From Candidatus Rokuibacteriota bacterium (GTDB taxonomy: Bacteria; Methylomirabilota; Methylomirabilia; Rokubacteriales; CSP1-6): 40,465 nt of DNA. The notes below the pieces were generated by a model that worked only from the letters and a program-made list of their open reading frames with translations, did no database searches and was not told the DNA's origin. How positions within the stretch are numbered: position 1 is the stretch's first letter; every line of letters begins with the position of its first letter. The DNA is taken from the NCBI GenBank assembly GCA_003221455.1, contig QHRX01000021.1, positions 1 to 40,465 on the forward strand, given 5' to 3'. Below are positions 15,371 to 22,206 of this stretch, in pieces. The translations under genes and the position numbers were made by a program.

Positions 15371-15466
15371 ATGAGCGGCATCGAACGGCTCGCCTTCTCC
15401 ATCTTCCTCCTCGGCATGGTGGGCTTCTATGTCTGGGTAGGGATTCTGTCCTTCAGAAAAAAGTAG
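15371..15466 (+). CDS. 31-residue membrane protein, possible CcoQ-like subunit
   Basis: Too short for the track. ATG follows AGGAGGG at ideal spacing and encodes MSGIERLAFSIFLLGMVGFY, then VWVGILSFRKK. It has one helix with a Phe-Arg-Lys-Lys cytoplasmic end, the positive-inside signature of a single-pass protein. Its stop TAG is immediately followed by the ATG of ctaG (TAGATG), so translation is coupled. The strong ribosome-binding site and zero spacing make it a convincing gene. By position it may play the role of CcoQ, but sequence alone cannot show that. Confidence 0.66.
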   Translation: MSGIERLAFSIFLLGMVGFYVWVGILSFRKK

Positions 15467-16351
15467 ATGTGGGAGTGGCGACCGGAGGTCCTGGTCCCGC
15501 TCGGCCTGGTGGCCATCGCGTCCGGCGTCGGGTGGTGGCGGCTGTCGGAGCGCGGCCCACGAGCGGTCCCCCGGTGGCGCCCCGTGCTGTTGGCGGGCGG
15601 CCTCACCGCCGTCGTCGCCGCCCTCCTGTCGCCGATCGCGGGCACCGCGCACGCCCGCTTCTCGACTCACATGATCCAACATGTGCTGCTCGTCATGCTG
15701 GCGCCACCCCTCTTTTTGCTCGCCGATCCGTTGCCGGCGGTCCTCTGGGCGTTGCCGAGGCGCGTGCGTCTGGCGGCGGGGCGGTTGCTCGCTCCCGGCG
15801 CGCTCCTCAGACGACTCTGGCGCGCGCTCACCTGGCCCCCGGCGGCGTGGCTCGTCTCGGCGCTCGCCCTCTGGCTCTGGCACCTTCCCGGCGCGTACGA
15901 GGCGGCCCTGCGGGACGACCTGCTTCACGACGCGGAGCATCTCGTGCTCTTCTGGGCCGGCATCCTGGGCTGGTGGCCGCTGATCGGGCCCTCCCCGCGA
16001 GTCCGCGGCCACCTGGCCTATAGCCTGCGCGTGGTCTACCTGGTCCTGACTGGCGGGCAGCAGGCGTTGCTCGGGTTATTGCTGTCGACGAGTCCCGTGG
16101 TGCTCTACGGCTCGTACGAGGCGGGGGCGGCGGCGCGGGGCCTGAGCCCGCTCGACGACCAGGCCGACGGCGGCGTCATCATGTGGGCAACCAGCGGCGT
16201 CGTCGGCCTCGTCACGCTGATGGTGCTCATGTACCGCCTCTTAGCGCAGGAAGACCGGCTCCCGCCGATCGAGGGCCAGCGGGCCCTGCCGCCGGCGACG
16301 CTCCCCTCGCGGGAGACGCTCCCCTCGCTCCTCCCGTCCGCCCACGATTGA
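15467..16351 (+). CDS. ctaG: Caa3-type cytochrome oxidase assembly protein CtaG
   Basis: The 294-residue multi-pass membrane protein matches the Caa3_CtaG family: an early helix, then FSTHMIQHVLLVMLAPPLFLL with the conserved His-x-x-x-His (STHMIQH), LWLWHLPGAYEAAL, HDAEHLVLFWAGILGWWPLIGP and a C-terminal DDQADGGVIMWATSG. The histidines and methionines form a copper path; the family is needed for CuB insertion in haem-copper oxidases. It is a different protein from the Cox11-type domain at 5964, so the island carries two unrelated copper-delivery factors for one oxidase. The Pro/Ser-rich last 30 residues are probably disordered. Start ATG abuts the previous stop. Confidence 0.9.
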   Translation: MWEWRPEVLVPLGLVAIASGVGWWRLSERGPRAVPRWRPVLLAGGLTAVVAALLSPIAGTAHARFSTHMIQHVLLVMLAPPLFLLADPLPAVLWALPRRVRLAAGRLLAPGALLRRLWRALTWPPAAWLVSALALWLWHLPGAYEAALRDDLLHDAEHLVLFWAGILGWWPLIGPSPRVRGHLAYSLRVVYLVLTGGQQALLGLLLSTSPVVLYGSYEAGAAARGLSPLDDQADGGVIMWATSGVVGLVTLMVLMYRLLAQEDRLPPIEGQRALPPATLPSRETLPSLLPSAHD

Positions 16352-16377
16352 CCGAGGACCGCGGCGGCCGCCCTGCG

Positions 16378-17625
16378 ATGAAGAACCGCGTGCTGAGTAT
16401 CCAACGGCGAGCGGCGCGGCCCGCAGCCAGCAGCGAGCTCGACATCGCCCGACACGGGCCAGCCGGTCCCGGGCGCGCCCTCTACGACCACCTGTTCGGC
16501 CAGCGCTGGTCGGTCATGGGGTCGTCCTTGGCTCTCGGGGCGATGAATGTGTTCCTCTTCGCCTTCGACCGACCGTGGACTGCGTCCGATGGCGTCCGGA
16601 ATTGGGGCGACGCGTTCCTGCATCGAGTCGGCGTTCTCGATGGCGGTGACCTCGTGTCGCCCTGGCTCTACCTGGGTTCGCTCCTCAACCTCGGTCTGCT
16701 CGCTGGGGCGTTCGGGGCCGCGCTCCTGAGCCGGGAGTTCGCGGTCCGGATCGCACCCGCGGGCGAGCTCCTCAAAGGGGGGCTCGGCGGGCTCTTGATG
16801 GGGATCGGCTCCGTGTTGGCGTTCGGCTGCAACATCGGCGGGTTCTTCAGCGCCCTCTCGGCCCTGTCGCTCTCAGGCCTGGTCATGATGATCGGACTCG
16901 GGATCGGCGCCTACGCCGGTCTCCGCTACGTCCTGTGGGAAGTGGAGCACTGGCCCGGGCTGAGCGAGGGCGGGGCCCGTCGATTCGGTGTGCCTGGCTC
17001 GACCCGGATCGGGTGGCAGCCGGCCACCGGCGTGTTCGTCCTTGTCCTGGCGCTCCTCGGCGCGCTCGCATACGACGAGTCGGGTTACACGCCGCAGGGA
17101 GGCTTCCTGCTCTTCGGGGTGACGTTCGGAGTCATTTTGCAGCGGTCCCGATTCTGCCTCGTCCGGGCGTTCCGCGAGCCGTTTATGACGGGCGACGGCG
17201 AGCATACCCGGGGGGCGGCCTTGGCGCTCGTCGCCAGTATGGTGGGATGTTCCATCCTCAAGTTCACCAATCTCAAGGATCCCGGCGACTGGGTGTTCCC
17301 CGGATGCTGGGTCGGGGCCCTCTTCGGAGGGCTCCTATTCGGCTTCGGAATGGTCCTGGCAGGCGGCTGCGGCGCCGGAGTGATCTGGCGCGCCGGCGAG
17401 GGACACGTCAAGCTCTGGGTGGCAGTGGGGATGTTTGCCCTTGGGGCGTCGTCGACACGGCTCCTGCTGACGTGGCTCGATCTCCTCGACCGCCTCGGGG
17501 TCGCCGTCTTCCTCCCCTCGATCGTGGGCTGGGGAGGCGCGATGCTACTGGTCGGCGCGCTGATGGCCGCCTGGTACGTGTTCGCGACCTGGAACGAGCA
17601 GTCGAGGACCTTCAGTTTACTGTGA
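16378..17625 (+). CDS. YeeE/YedE (TsuA-type) thiosulfate/sulfur transporter
   Basis: The 415-residue protein has about nine to ten helices in two related halves. Each half has the YeeE/YedE cysteine signature: LAFGCNIGGFFSALSALSLSG in the first, and QRSRFCLVRAFREPF with VLAGGCGAGVIWRAGEGH in the second. In TsuA these cysteines pass thiosulfate through the membrane by a relay. The track's ORF starts earlier, inside ctaG; I place the start at ATG 16378 (MKNRVLS), 26 bp after ctaG, since similarity begins after it. As the last gene of the operon it links the Sox-like carrier with sulfur uptake, or with export of sulfane sulfur. Confidence 0.9.
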   Translation: MKNRVLSIQRRAARPAASSELDIARHGPAGPGRALYDHLFGQRWSVMGSSLALGAMNVFLFAFDRPWTASDGVRNWGDAFLHRVGVLDGGDLVSPWLYLGSLLNLGLLAGAFGAALLSREFAVRIAPAGELLKGGLGGLLMGIGSVLAFGCNIGGFFSALSALSLSGLVMMIGLGIGAYAGLRYVLWEVEHWPGLSEGGARRFGVPGSTRIGWQPATGVFVLVLALLGALAYDESGYTPQGGFLLFGVTFGVILQRSRFCLVRAFREPFMTGDGEHTRGAALALVASMVGCSILKFTNLKDPGDWVFPGCWVGALFGGLLFGFGMVLAGGCGAGVIWRAGEGHVKLWVAVGMFALGASSTRLLLTWLDLLDRLGVAVFLPSIVGWGGAMLLVGALMAAWYVFATWNEQSRTFSLL

Positions 17626-17730
17626 CGAGGCTCGTCGCCACGAACGCGCCAGTTGACCGGTAGGGCACTCGCCGATCCGGCCGGGGGAGCCTGGCGGCGA
17701 CCAGAAGATCGAGAACCGGCGTGAGGACGT

Positions 17731-18363
17731 TCAGATCCCGCTCGCCGGCAGTTGGAAGCTGGGACGCGTCGGCGCCGGCCGGTCCGCGCCGGCCATGAGG
17801 GAGGTCGACCCACCCAGGCATTCAGAGGGGTTCTCGTACGCCACCAGGTCGGCATGACCCGTCCGGGTGCGCCCCCCGGCTGTTCCATTTACTGTAGTGG
17901 CGCAGCACACTCTACCGTCGTGTCGACTCGCAAGCGCGCCCCGCGGGTTCACCCGCCGCTGCCGAGCGATCTGCACCACTCGCTCCAACATGGGCGTGAG
18001 CGTCTCGGGGCCGAGAAGGTGCGCGAGGCGGATCAGCGTCTTGGCGTCGGGCACGCGCTCGCAATCGATGGGACAGAAGGCCCGATAGACGAGGCTGGCC
18101 CGGACCTCGCGCTCACATTCGTCGAAGCTCCAGTTATGGAGATGCTTGAGCAGAAGCATGCGGAGGACGACCGCGGCGGGCGTTCCGAGGCGCCCGCGAG
18201 CGCCGCTCAGCGGGTGGCGGCGGAGAGCGGCGGCGACGAGGTCGACGAGGTCTTCATCGTCCAAGAGCTCGTCGATCGCCCGGAGCTCGGGGGCCCAGAG
18301 CTTGTCACCATCGGGCAGCAGTATCTCGAAGACGCTGCGTTGCGCATACGCGCGACGGACCAT
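17731..18363 (-). pseudogene. IS5-type transposase, N-terminal fragment (DUF772 domain), frameshifted
   Basis: The minus-strand frame reads LVAAALRRHPLSGARGRLGTP, then VVLRMLLLKHLHNWSFDECEREVRASLVYRAF and PDAKTLIRLAHLLG, the N-terminal DUF772 domain of IS5-group transposases. At about 17920 the sequence shifts frame: the expected RVDTTV, first Asp of the DDE triad, is readable one frame over (LRVDTTVEC) and hits a stop within eight codons. What follows to 17731 is unrelated low-complexity sequence, so the catalytic domain is missing. It lies between the transporter and the right repeat of the island, where IS debris often collects. Confidence 0.82.
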
Positions 18364-18903
18364 GGCGCCCCATCGAGACGGGTCGGCTACGGTGTGCTGG
18401 CGATGCGAATGTCGACGCGAACATCACCGACGACGATGAGGCCCAACGAGCGCAAGCGTCAAGGAAATTGAGCGTTCTGTCGATGGCGCGACGGCGCTCC
18501 CCCGCGAGCGCCGTGCCTTCTGCACCGGGAAGTAGCTAGCGGCTTCGAGCACTCCCTCACGTCCCATGCCGGCAGCGCGCGGGCGCCCAGCCCGTGACAA
18601 GCCGTCCAGCAGGCCGCCCGGGGACGAGTTCGACAGGCTACGCTACGGCCCCGAGGCGGCCACCACGGACTGGACGATGCGTGACGACTCCACACGCTGA
18701 AGACTAAGAATCATCGCAAATATGCAGCGGCCCGCGTATGCGGGAGAACGCCACGACGTCACAGCGACTCGTTAAAGATTCTCAGCTGTCAAGATCGCTG
18801 CATTTGGTTGGGTAGACCCGATTCACGGGGAAACCGCTTTTCTCCAGACGGTAGGCAAGGGGTGCGTACTCGCGCGGACACCGGACCTGGGACCTTCGAA
18901 TAA
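18364..18903. other. Gene-poor right end of the island
   Basis: Some 540 bases between the transposase fragment and a C-terminal gene fragment show no ORF with a plausible start and family similarity on either strand. The composition is less GC-rich around 18690-18830 than in the operon (for example AATCATCGCAAATATGC), which fits mixed decayed DNA. No repeat or RNA gene recognised. Confidence 0.4.
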
Positions 18904-19008
18904 AGGGGCGGCACGGGCAAATACAAGGGAATCAACGGCAGCAATACCTTTGTTGGCGTTACCCAAGTGAACTGGCAGGACGGTACGTCAACAGGCTACG
19001 CGACCTAG
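18904..19008 (+). pseudogene. C-terminal fragment of a Gly-rich hypothetical protein
   Basis: A frame open only from 18904 (TAA precedes it) reads GGTGKYKGINGSNTFVGVTQ, then VNWQDGTSTGYAT and stop. GTGKYKGIxGxxT motifs are typical of the end of small exported beta-sheet proteins found in many proteobacteria. No start codon, ribosome-binding site or upstream part remains. I read it as a decayed gene end; function unknown. Confidence 0.4.
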
Positions 19009-19252
19009 AATCGCTAATCGCGCCGGCAGCCTGGCTGGCGGCGGCTCCGCCGTCGCCGGTTTCGGGATGGTGCCAGGCAACACGCGTAGGGCGGCGTGCC
19101 CGCGCTCGCTTGCGCTATCTTGCGCTGAACGAACCGGGAAACGATGTGATTTCGAGTGCGCGCCTGTCGGCTGAGTGCGTCTGTGACGCGAGCGGTCAAC
19201 GCAAGAAGCTTCAAGCGGATCGAGAAGTTATGCGAAAGTGAGCGAGAAAAGA

Positions 19253-19277
19253 GGGGGCCGGCCTTGCGCCGGCCCCC
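19253..19277. terminator. Strong GC hairpin abutting the second tRNA-Asp repeat
   Basis: GGGGGCCGGC, loop CTTGC, GCCGGCCCCC form a perfect 10-bp stem that ends two bases before the truncated tRNA repeat. It is preceded by AAAA on the left, so on the minus strand it would be followed by a short T run (CCCCCTCTTTTC), as in an intrinsic terminator for minus-strand transcription. Confidence 0.6.
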
Positions 19278-19279
19278 GA

Positions 19280-19335
19280 CAATCCAGAGGTCGCGGGGTC
19301 GAATCCCGTCGAGCCCGCCATTAATTCAAGACCTT
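19280..19335 (+). repeat. tRNA-Asp 3'-end direct repeat, copy 2 (att-like)
   Basis: This is a 56-bp copy of 3021-3076 with one mismatch in the T loop (GCGGGG for GCGGGT). The 5' half of the tRNA is absent, so it is not a functional tRNA. It defines the right end of the 16-kb island and the left end of the cupin cassette. Both this copy and copy 3 continue ACCTTAG, whereas copy 1 continues ACCTTCG. Confidence 0.9.
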
Positions 19336-19718
19336 AGTCGACCCGACTCGACGTCGACAGATGTCGACTTGTCCCGGACTTGTCCCTTTCTCGGCCAGCC
19401 TCGTCTTCACCCTCGGGCTGAGAAGATCGGGAGCTACCAGCTGCTGAGGAGCCCCAATCCAAGAGCCAGCGGCCGGAGCCTGAGCACTCCTCGCGAGAGT
19501 CGGCGAGAAGTTCGCCCCGTGCAGGCGGAGTGCGCGGCGGACCGAGCGGATCAACAGAACGCGAAAAATCGACGCTGTCGATCCGAAGGGCTCCCGTTCG
19601 ACTACAATAGCGCGAGCCTATGGAAGGAGGGGACTGGCAGAAGTGGGCCGAGAAGGACCGGCGGAAGAATGTTCCAGGAATCCGGCGACCGAAAGCATCT
19701 CCTTAGGAGGCTGACGTC

Positions 19719-20165
19719 ATGACAATCGTGAAAAACGTGGTACTGGGGTCGTTTTTGGCCGCGCTCGCCGGTGTCTCGTACGTTGCCGGTGCGGTCGCCG
19801 CCGATACGGGCACGATGATCCCGGCGGGAGAGATCGTCTTCGAGCCCATCGCGCCGGATTCGCCGGTGCAGGTCGCGAAGCTATGGGGGGATCGGAGCCA
19901 GGGCGAGCACGGCATGCTGCTCAAGATTCCCGTCGGATTCGAGGCGGGACTTCACTCGCACACCGGGGACTACCACGCCATCAACCTCCAGGGCACCTGG
20001 GTGCACACGCTGGCGGACGGCCAGACGAAAGAACTCCCCGCCGGATCTTACGTGATGCAGCCGGGTGTGCAGAATCACAACGATGTCTGCAAGGGCCCGA
20101 ACGACTGCATCCTCTTCATCTATCAGAAGGTAAAGGGCGACTTCATCCCGGCCAAAGCACAGTAG
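19719..20165 (+). CDS. Secreted single-domain cupin
   Basis: The 148-residue protein starts at an ATG with TAGGAGG eight bases upstream. It has a signal peptide (VVLGSFLAALAGVSYVAGAVAA), so it acts outside the cytoplasm. The mature part is a cupin barrel: HGMLLKIPVGFEAGLHSHTGDYHAINLQGTW gives the first motif (His-x-His and following acid/His ligands), and YVMQPGVQNHNDVCKGPNDCILFIYQ gives the second motif with a third His. Two cysteines there could form a disulfide. The layout resembles DUF4437/ChrR-like cupins, which bind a divalent metal; substrate unknown. It is the only gene between two tRNA-Asp repeats. Confidence 0.85.
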   Translation: MTIVKNVVLGSFLAALAGVSYVAGAVAADTGTMIPAGEIVFEPIAPDSPVQVAKLWGDRSQGEHGMLLKIPVGFEAGLHSHTGDYHAINLQGTWVHTLADGQTKELPAGSYVMQPGVQNHNDVCKGPNDCILFIYQKVKGDFIPAKAQ

Positions 20166-20312
20166 GTACTCGTGGCCGTTGCCGCTCGTGCCGCATGAAA
20201 TGGGCGAGCATCGCGGCAGTCGCGGTTCTGGCAATGTCGCATCGCCGCCCTGACGCGAGCTCGTCGGCGGGTGTTGAGGCGATCGAAAATATCTCGGCGG
20301 GACCCAAGCCCT

Positions 20313-20365
20313 TCCAGAAGGCGCGGGCTCAAGTCCCGTCGAGCGCGCCATTAATTCAAGACCTT
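20313..20365 (+). repeat. tRNA-Asp 3'-end direct repeat, copy 3 (diverged)
   Basis: These 53 bases align without gaps to 3024-3076, with six substitutions in the anticodon/T-arm part and perfect identity over the last 20 bases through ATTAATTCAAGACCTT. The T loop has lost its consensus (CTCAAGT for TTCGAAT), so this is an old, drifting copy. A 14-bp scrap (CCGTCGAGCCCGCC) recurs at 21505-21518 but is too short to call. Confidence 0.75.
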
Positions 20366-20477
20366 AGCCGATCAGCGGATTTCGACGGATAGCGTCCACA
20401 TTGCGACCGATAGTCTCGGGGGTGGCATTACGCAGGGGCTGGCGCGGCGGACGACGACGGGGCCATGATGGGGTGCG

Positions 20478-20678
20478 ATGTGGATCGATCCACTGATCGT
20501 CGTAACGGCGCTCGTGCTGTACGCGGCCCTGCTGTTCATTTTGCTCGCGTGGGTGAGTCGCACGTACAGCCTGGTCCAGCAGATCGTCACGTTCCTGACG
20601 CGGCATGGGCTCGTGCTCGATGAGCCCGAAGACGATGAAAAGGACGGTGATGAGCATCAATCGCCGCCTAATCTGTAA
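20478..20678 (+). CDS. Small single-pass membrane protein, unknown
   Basis: The 66-residue product MWIDPLIVVTALVLYAALLF continues ILLAWVSRTYSLVQQIVTFLTRHG. It has one N-terminal transmembrane helix, a short amphipathic stretch, then a strongly acidic tail (DEPEDDEKDGDEH). Start context is weak (no clear Shine-Dalgarno box). The helix followed by a charged tail is protein-like rather than random, and codon use looks coding. Family not recognised. It sits just outside the last tRNA-Asp repeat. Confidence 0.5.
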   Translation: MWIDPLIVVTALVLYAALLFILLAWVSRTYSLVQQIVTFLTRHGLVLDEPEDDEKDGDEHQSPPNL

Positions 20679-20789
20679 ATCGAATCAGCGCACAGTGCAT
20701 GGGGTGCACCAGCGACGTCGCCGCTGCGGCGCCTCGGCCGACCCCGATACCCGTCGTGGGCCGGTCCGCACGGAACGAGAGAGCTTCCT

Positions 20790-21455
20790 ATGGCGAAGAA
20801 AAAGGGCACAGGGCTGCTCATGGTCTGGGCTGATGTCCCGGCCGATAAAGAGCAGGCATTCAACCACTGGTACAACGAAGAGCATCTCGCCGAGCGCCTC
20901 TCGGTGCCTGGCTTTTTGAGTGGGGCCCGCTACGACGCGGTGAAGGGTGGACCCAAGCATCTCGCCTGTTACGAACTGGACACCGTCGCCGTGCTGGAGA
21001 GCGAGGCGTACAAGCGCGTCCAGGCGCACCCTACGGAATGGACCCGGCGCTGCTCCCCCGAGGTCATTGGAACCACCTACATCCGTAACGTCTATACGCT
21101 AATCCATCCGAAGACAGTGACGACGGAAGTCGCCGAAACGGATATGGCGCCGGTCCTCCAGATCGGACGCATGGATGTGCCACCTGAGATCGATGTTGAG
21201 TTCAACAGCTGGTACGACACCATCTACGTGCCCAATTACGAGAAGGTCCCGGGCGTGATTCGCGGTCGACGCTATCGAGCGGTGACGGGCACGCCCCTAT
21301 ATCTCACGCTATACGAGTTCGAGCACCCACAGGTATCCGAAAGCGCCGCGTGGGCCGCCCAGCGGGACATCTCGCCAGTGACGCATCGCATACGACCATA
21401 CATGCGGCACGCCCCAGGCTCACCTGGCATCTGGGTCAAGACGTTTCAGCTCTGA
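20790..21455 (+). CDS. Two-repeat dimeric alpha-beta barrel (EthD/DUF4286-like) protein
   Basis: The 221-residue cytoplasmic protein contains the same ferredoxin-like fold twice. Repeat 1 is GLLMVWADVPADKEQAFNHWYNEEHLAERLSVPGFLSGARYDAV; repeat 2 is LQIGRMDVPPEIDVEFNSWYDTIYVPNYEKVPGVIRGRRYRAV. Each has the W-Y-(N/D)-x-x-(H/Y)-x-x-x-x-x-x-x-x-P-G core seen in EthD-like and DUF4286-like proteins. Each repeat ends with a YELD or YEFEHP strand. Relatives occur with aromatic or lipid degradation genes, but no partner is visible here. The start has GAGAG upstream. The internal duplication lets one chain form the usual dimer. Confidence 0.8.
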   Translation: MAKKKGTGLLMVWADVPADKEQAFNHWYNEEHLAERLSVPGFLSGARYDAVKGGPKHLACYELDTVAVLESEAYKRVQAHPTEWTRRCSPEVIGTTYIRNVYTLIHPKTVTTEVAETDMAPVLQIGRMDVPPEIDVEFNSWYDTIYVPNYEKVPGVIRGRRYRAVTGTPLYLTLYEFEHPQVSESAAWAAQRDISPVTHRIRPYMRHAPGSPGIWVKTFQL

Positions 21456-21619
21456 ACGGGCGGTGTGGCTGGCCGGCGTTATTTTCCGTCCTCCAGGGTG
21501 AGTTCCGTCGAGCCCGCCCTCGCTCTTCCAGGGTGAGCAACTTCTCGGGATGTCAACGGCCAGGCGCCCCTTCGGCGCCCGACATGCGGAGCCCGGCGAG
21601 TACCGGGAGGTGCTGGGAC

Positions 21620-22050
21620 TCACGCCCCCATTCTGCCTACGAATTGGCGAGCGGACCAGGCCGACGCCGAGCTCCTGCAGGATGCGCCCGAGGTGGGTGG
21701 GGTGCTGGGCGCCATGCAGTTCTTTTTCGAGCGACCAGTGGTCGTCATTGCGCGCGAGGATGTTGAGGCGGTCGCCGTAGACCGCGAGAAGCAGGCCGTA
21801 CTGCCGGAAGACCTGGTCGAAGATGAGCCGTGGAGATCCTCGGTGGGGCGGAAGTGCAGGGCGAGGATCCGCGAGGTGGCGTCATCGATCGCGCCCAGAG
21901 GCCGGGGTAGGCTGTGGTGATGAGGGCGATGATGCGCTGCCGCAGATCCGCGTCGAGGCGGCGCGGGGAGGGCCGCCCGCGGCTGCGATGCAGCAAGCCC
22001 CGCGGCCCGTCGCGGGAGAAGCGCTGCTTGGAATTGGCGGACCGAGATGG
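21620..22050 (-). pseudogene. ISNCY-type (IS481-like) transposase, internally deleted and frameshifted
   Basis: On the minus strand three pieces in different frames can be read in order. The first is an HTH part (FSRDGPRGLLHRSRGRPSP, DADLRQRIIALITTAYPG). The second begins directly at the DDE part (AIDDATSRILALHFRPTEDL), so about a hundred residues between are missing. The third, after another frameshift, is DQVFRQYGLLLAVYGDRLNI and RNDDHWSLEKELHGAQHPTHLGRILQELGVGLVRSP. These are motifs of ISNCY-type transposases. The element cannot move. The flanks 21456-21620 and 22050-22200 carry no other gene. Confidence 0.78.
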
Positions 22051-22118
22051 GGTGACATTTTCACGGAACAGTTAGCCATGACATTTTTATAGAGCAACAG
22101 CAGAGTTTGTCGTAGCCC

Positions 22119-22147
22119 TTGACAACTTCCCTTCCGAGTTGCACACT
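22119..22147 (+). promoter_or_regulatory. Possible sigma-70 promoter upstream of mreB
   Basis: TTGACA at 22119-22124 is a perfect -35 box. After 17 bases CACACT stands where a -10 box should be, sharing only the A at position 2 and the final T of the consensus. The site lies about 60 bp before the mreB ATG and just right of the transposase remnant, leaving room for a short leader with GGGGTGA as ribosome-binding site. Confidence 0.4.
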
Positions 22148-22206
22148 CCATCCCCTTCCAGTGCCTCCATCGTCTGGGGGGCTGACCCTGAGGCGGGGTG
22201 ATATAG

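Larger units (their letters stand above)
3077..19335. mobile_element. Putative 16-kb genomic island integrated at tRNA-Asp
   Basis: The segment is bounded by the intact tRNA-Asp with its 56-bp repeat and by a second copy of that repeat at 19280-19335 that lacks the 5' half of the tRNA. This is the geometry of attL/attR. Inside are a phosphoesterase, a DinB-like gene, a Cox11 fusion, an ECF sigma/anti-sigma pair, a Sox-like module, a cbb3-type oxidase with its assembly genes, and an IS5-type remnant near the right end. I find no intact integrase inside. Minus-strand open frames abut the repeat at both 3067-3279 and 19321-19554 and could be eroded integrase tails, but that is a guess. The repeat structure is seen; mobility of the cargo is inference. 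Confidence 0.6.
19009..19718. other. Boundary region: hairpin, tRNA-Asp repeat and leader of the cupin gene
   Basis: This gene-free stretch holds the hairpin at 19253-19277 and the att-like repeat at 19280-19335, both listed separately. Right of the repeat, the minus-strand frame 19321-19554 ends inside the repeat (EKGTSPGQVDICRRR and on). It might be an eroded integrase tail, but I cannot confirm it. A TACAAT at 19602-19607 could be the -10 box for the cupin gene. Confidence 0.45.
19336..20365. mobile_element. Possible 1-kb second cassette between tRNA-Asp repeats, carrying one cupin gene
   Basis: The segment is flanked by copies 2 and 3 of the tRNA-Asp repeat and contains a single complete gene for a secreted cupin. 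Tandem islands at one tRNA leave such nested repeats. Copy 3 is more diverged (six of 53 differ), so this insertion is probably the older event. With no integrase inside, it is a remnant, not an active element. Confidence 0.4.

Noticed and set aside
17613-17900. TTTACTGT words at about 17617 and 17885 as possible IS5 ends
   Set aside because: Eight bases with differing flanks; not enough to define inverted or direct repeats.
20196-20392. Frame MKWASIAAVAVLAMSHRRP that looks like a signal peptide start after the cupin gene
   Set aside because: No ribosome-binding site, low-complexity continuation running into the third repeat; chance or a decayed gene start.
21505-21518. 14-bp match to the tRNA-Asp 3' end (CCGTCGAGCCCGCC)
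   Set aside because: Too short and without the ATTAATTCAAG extension; mentioned only as a possible fourth remnant.
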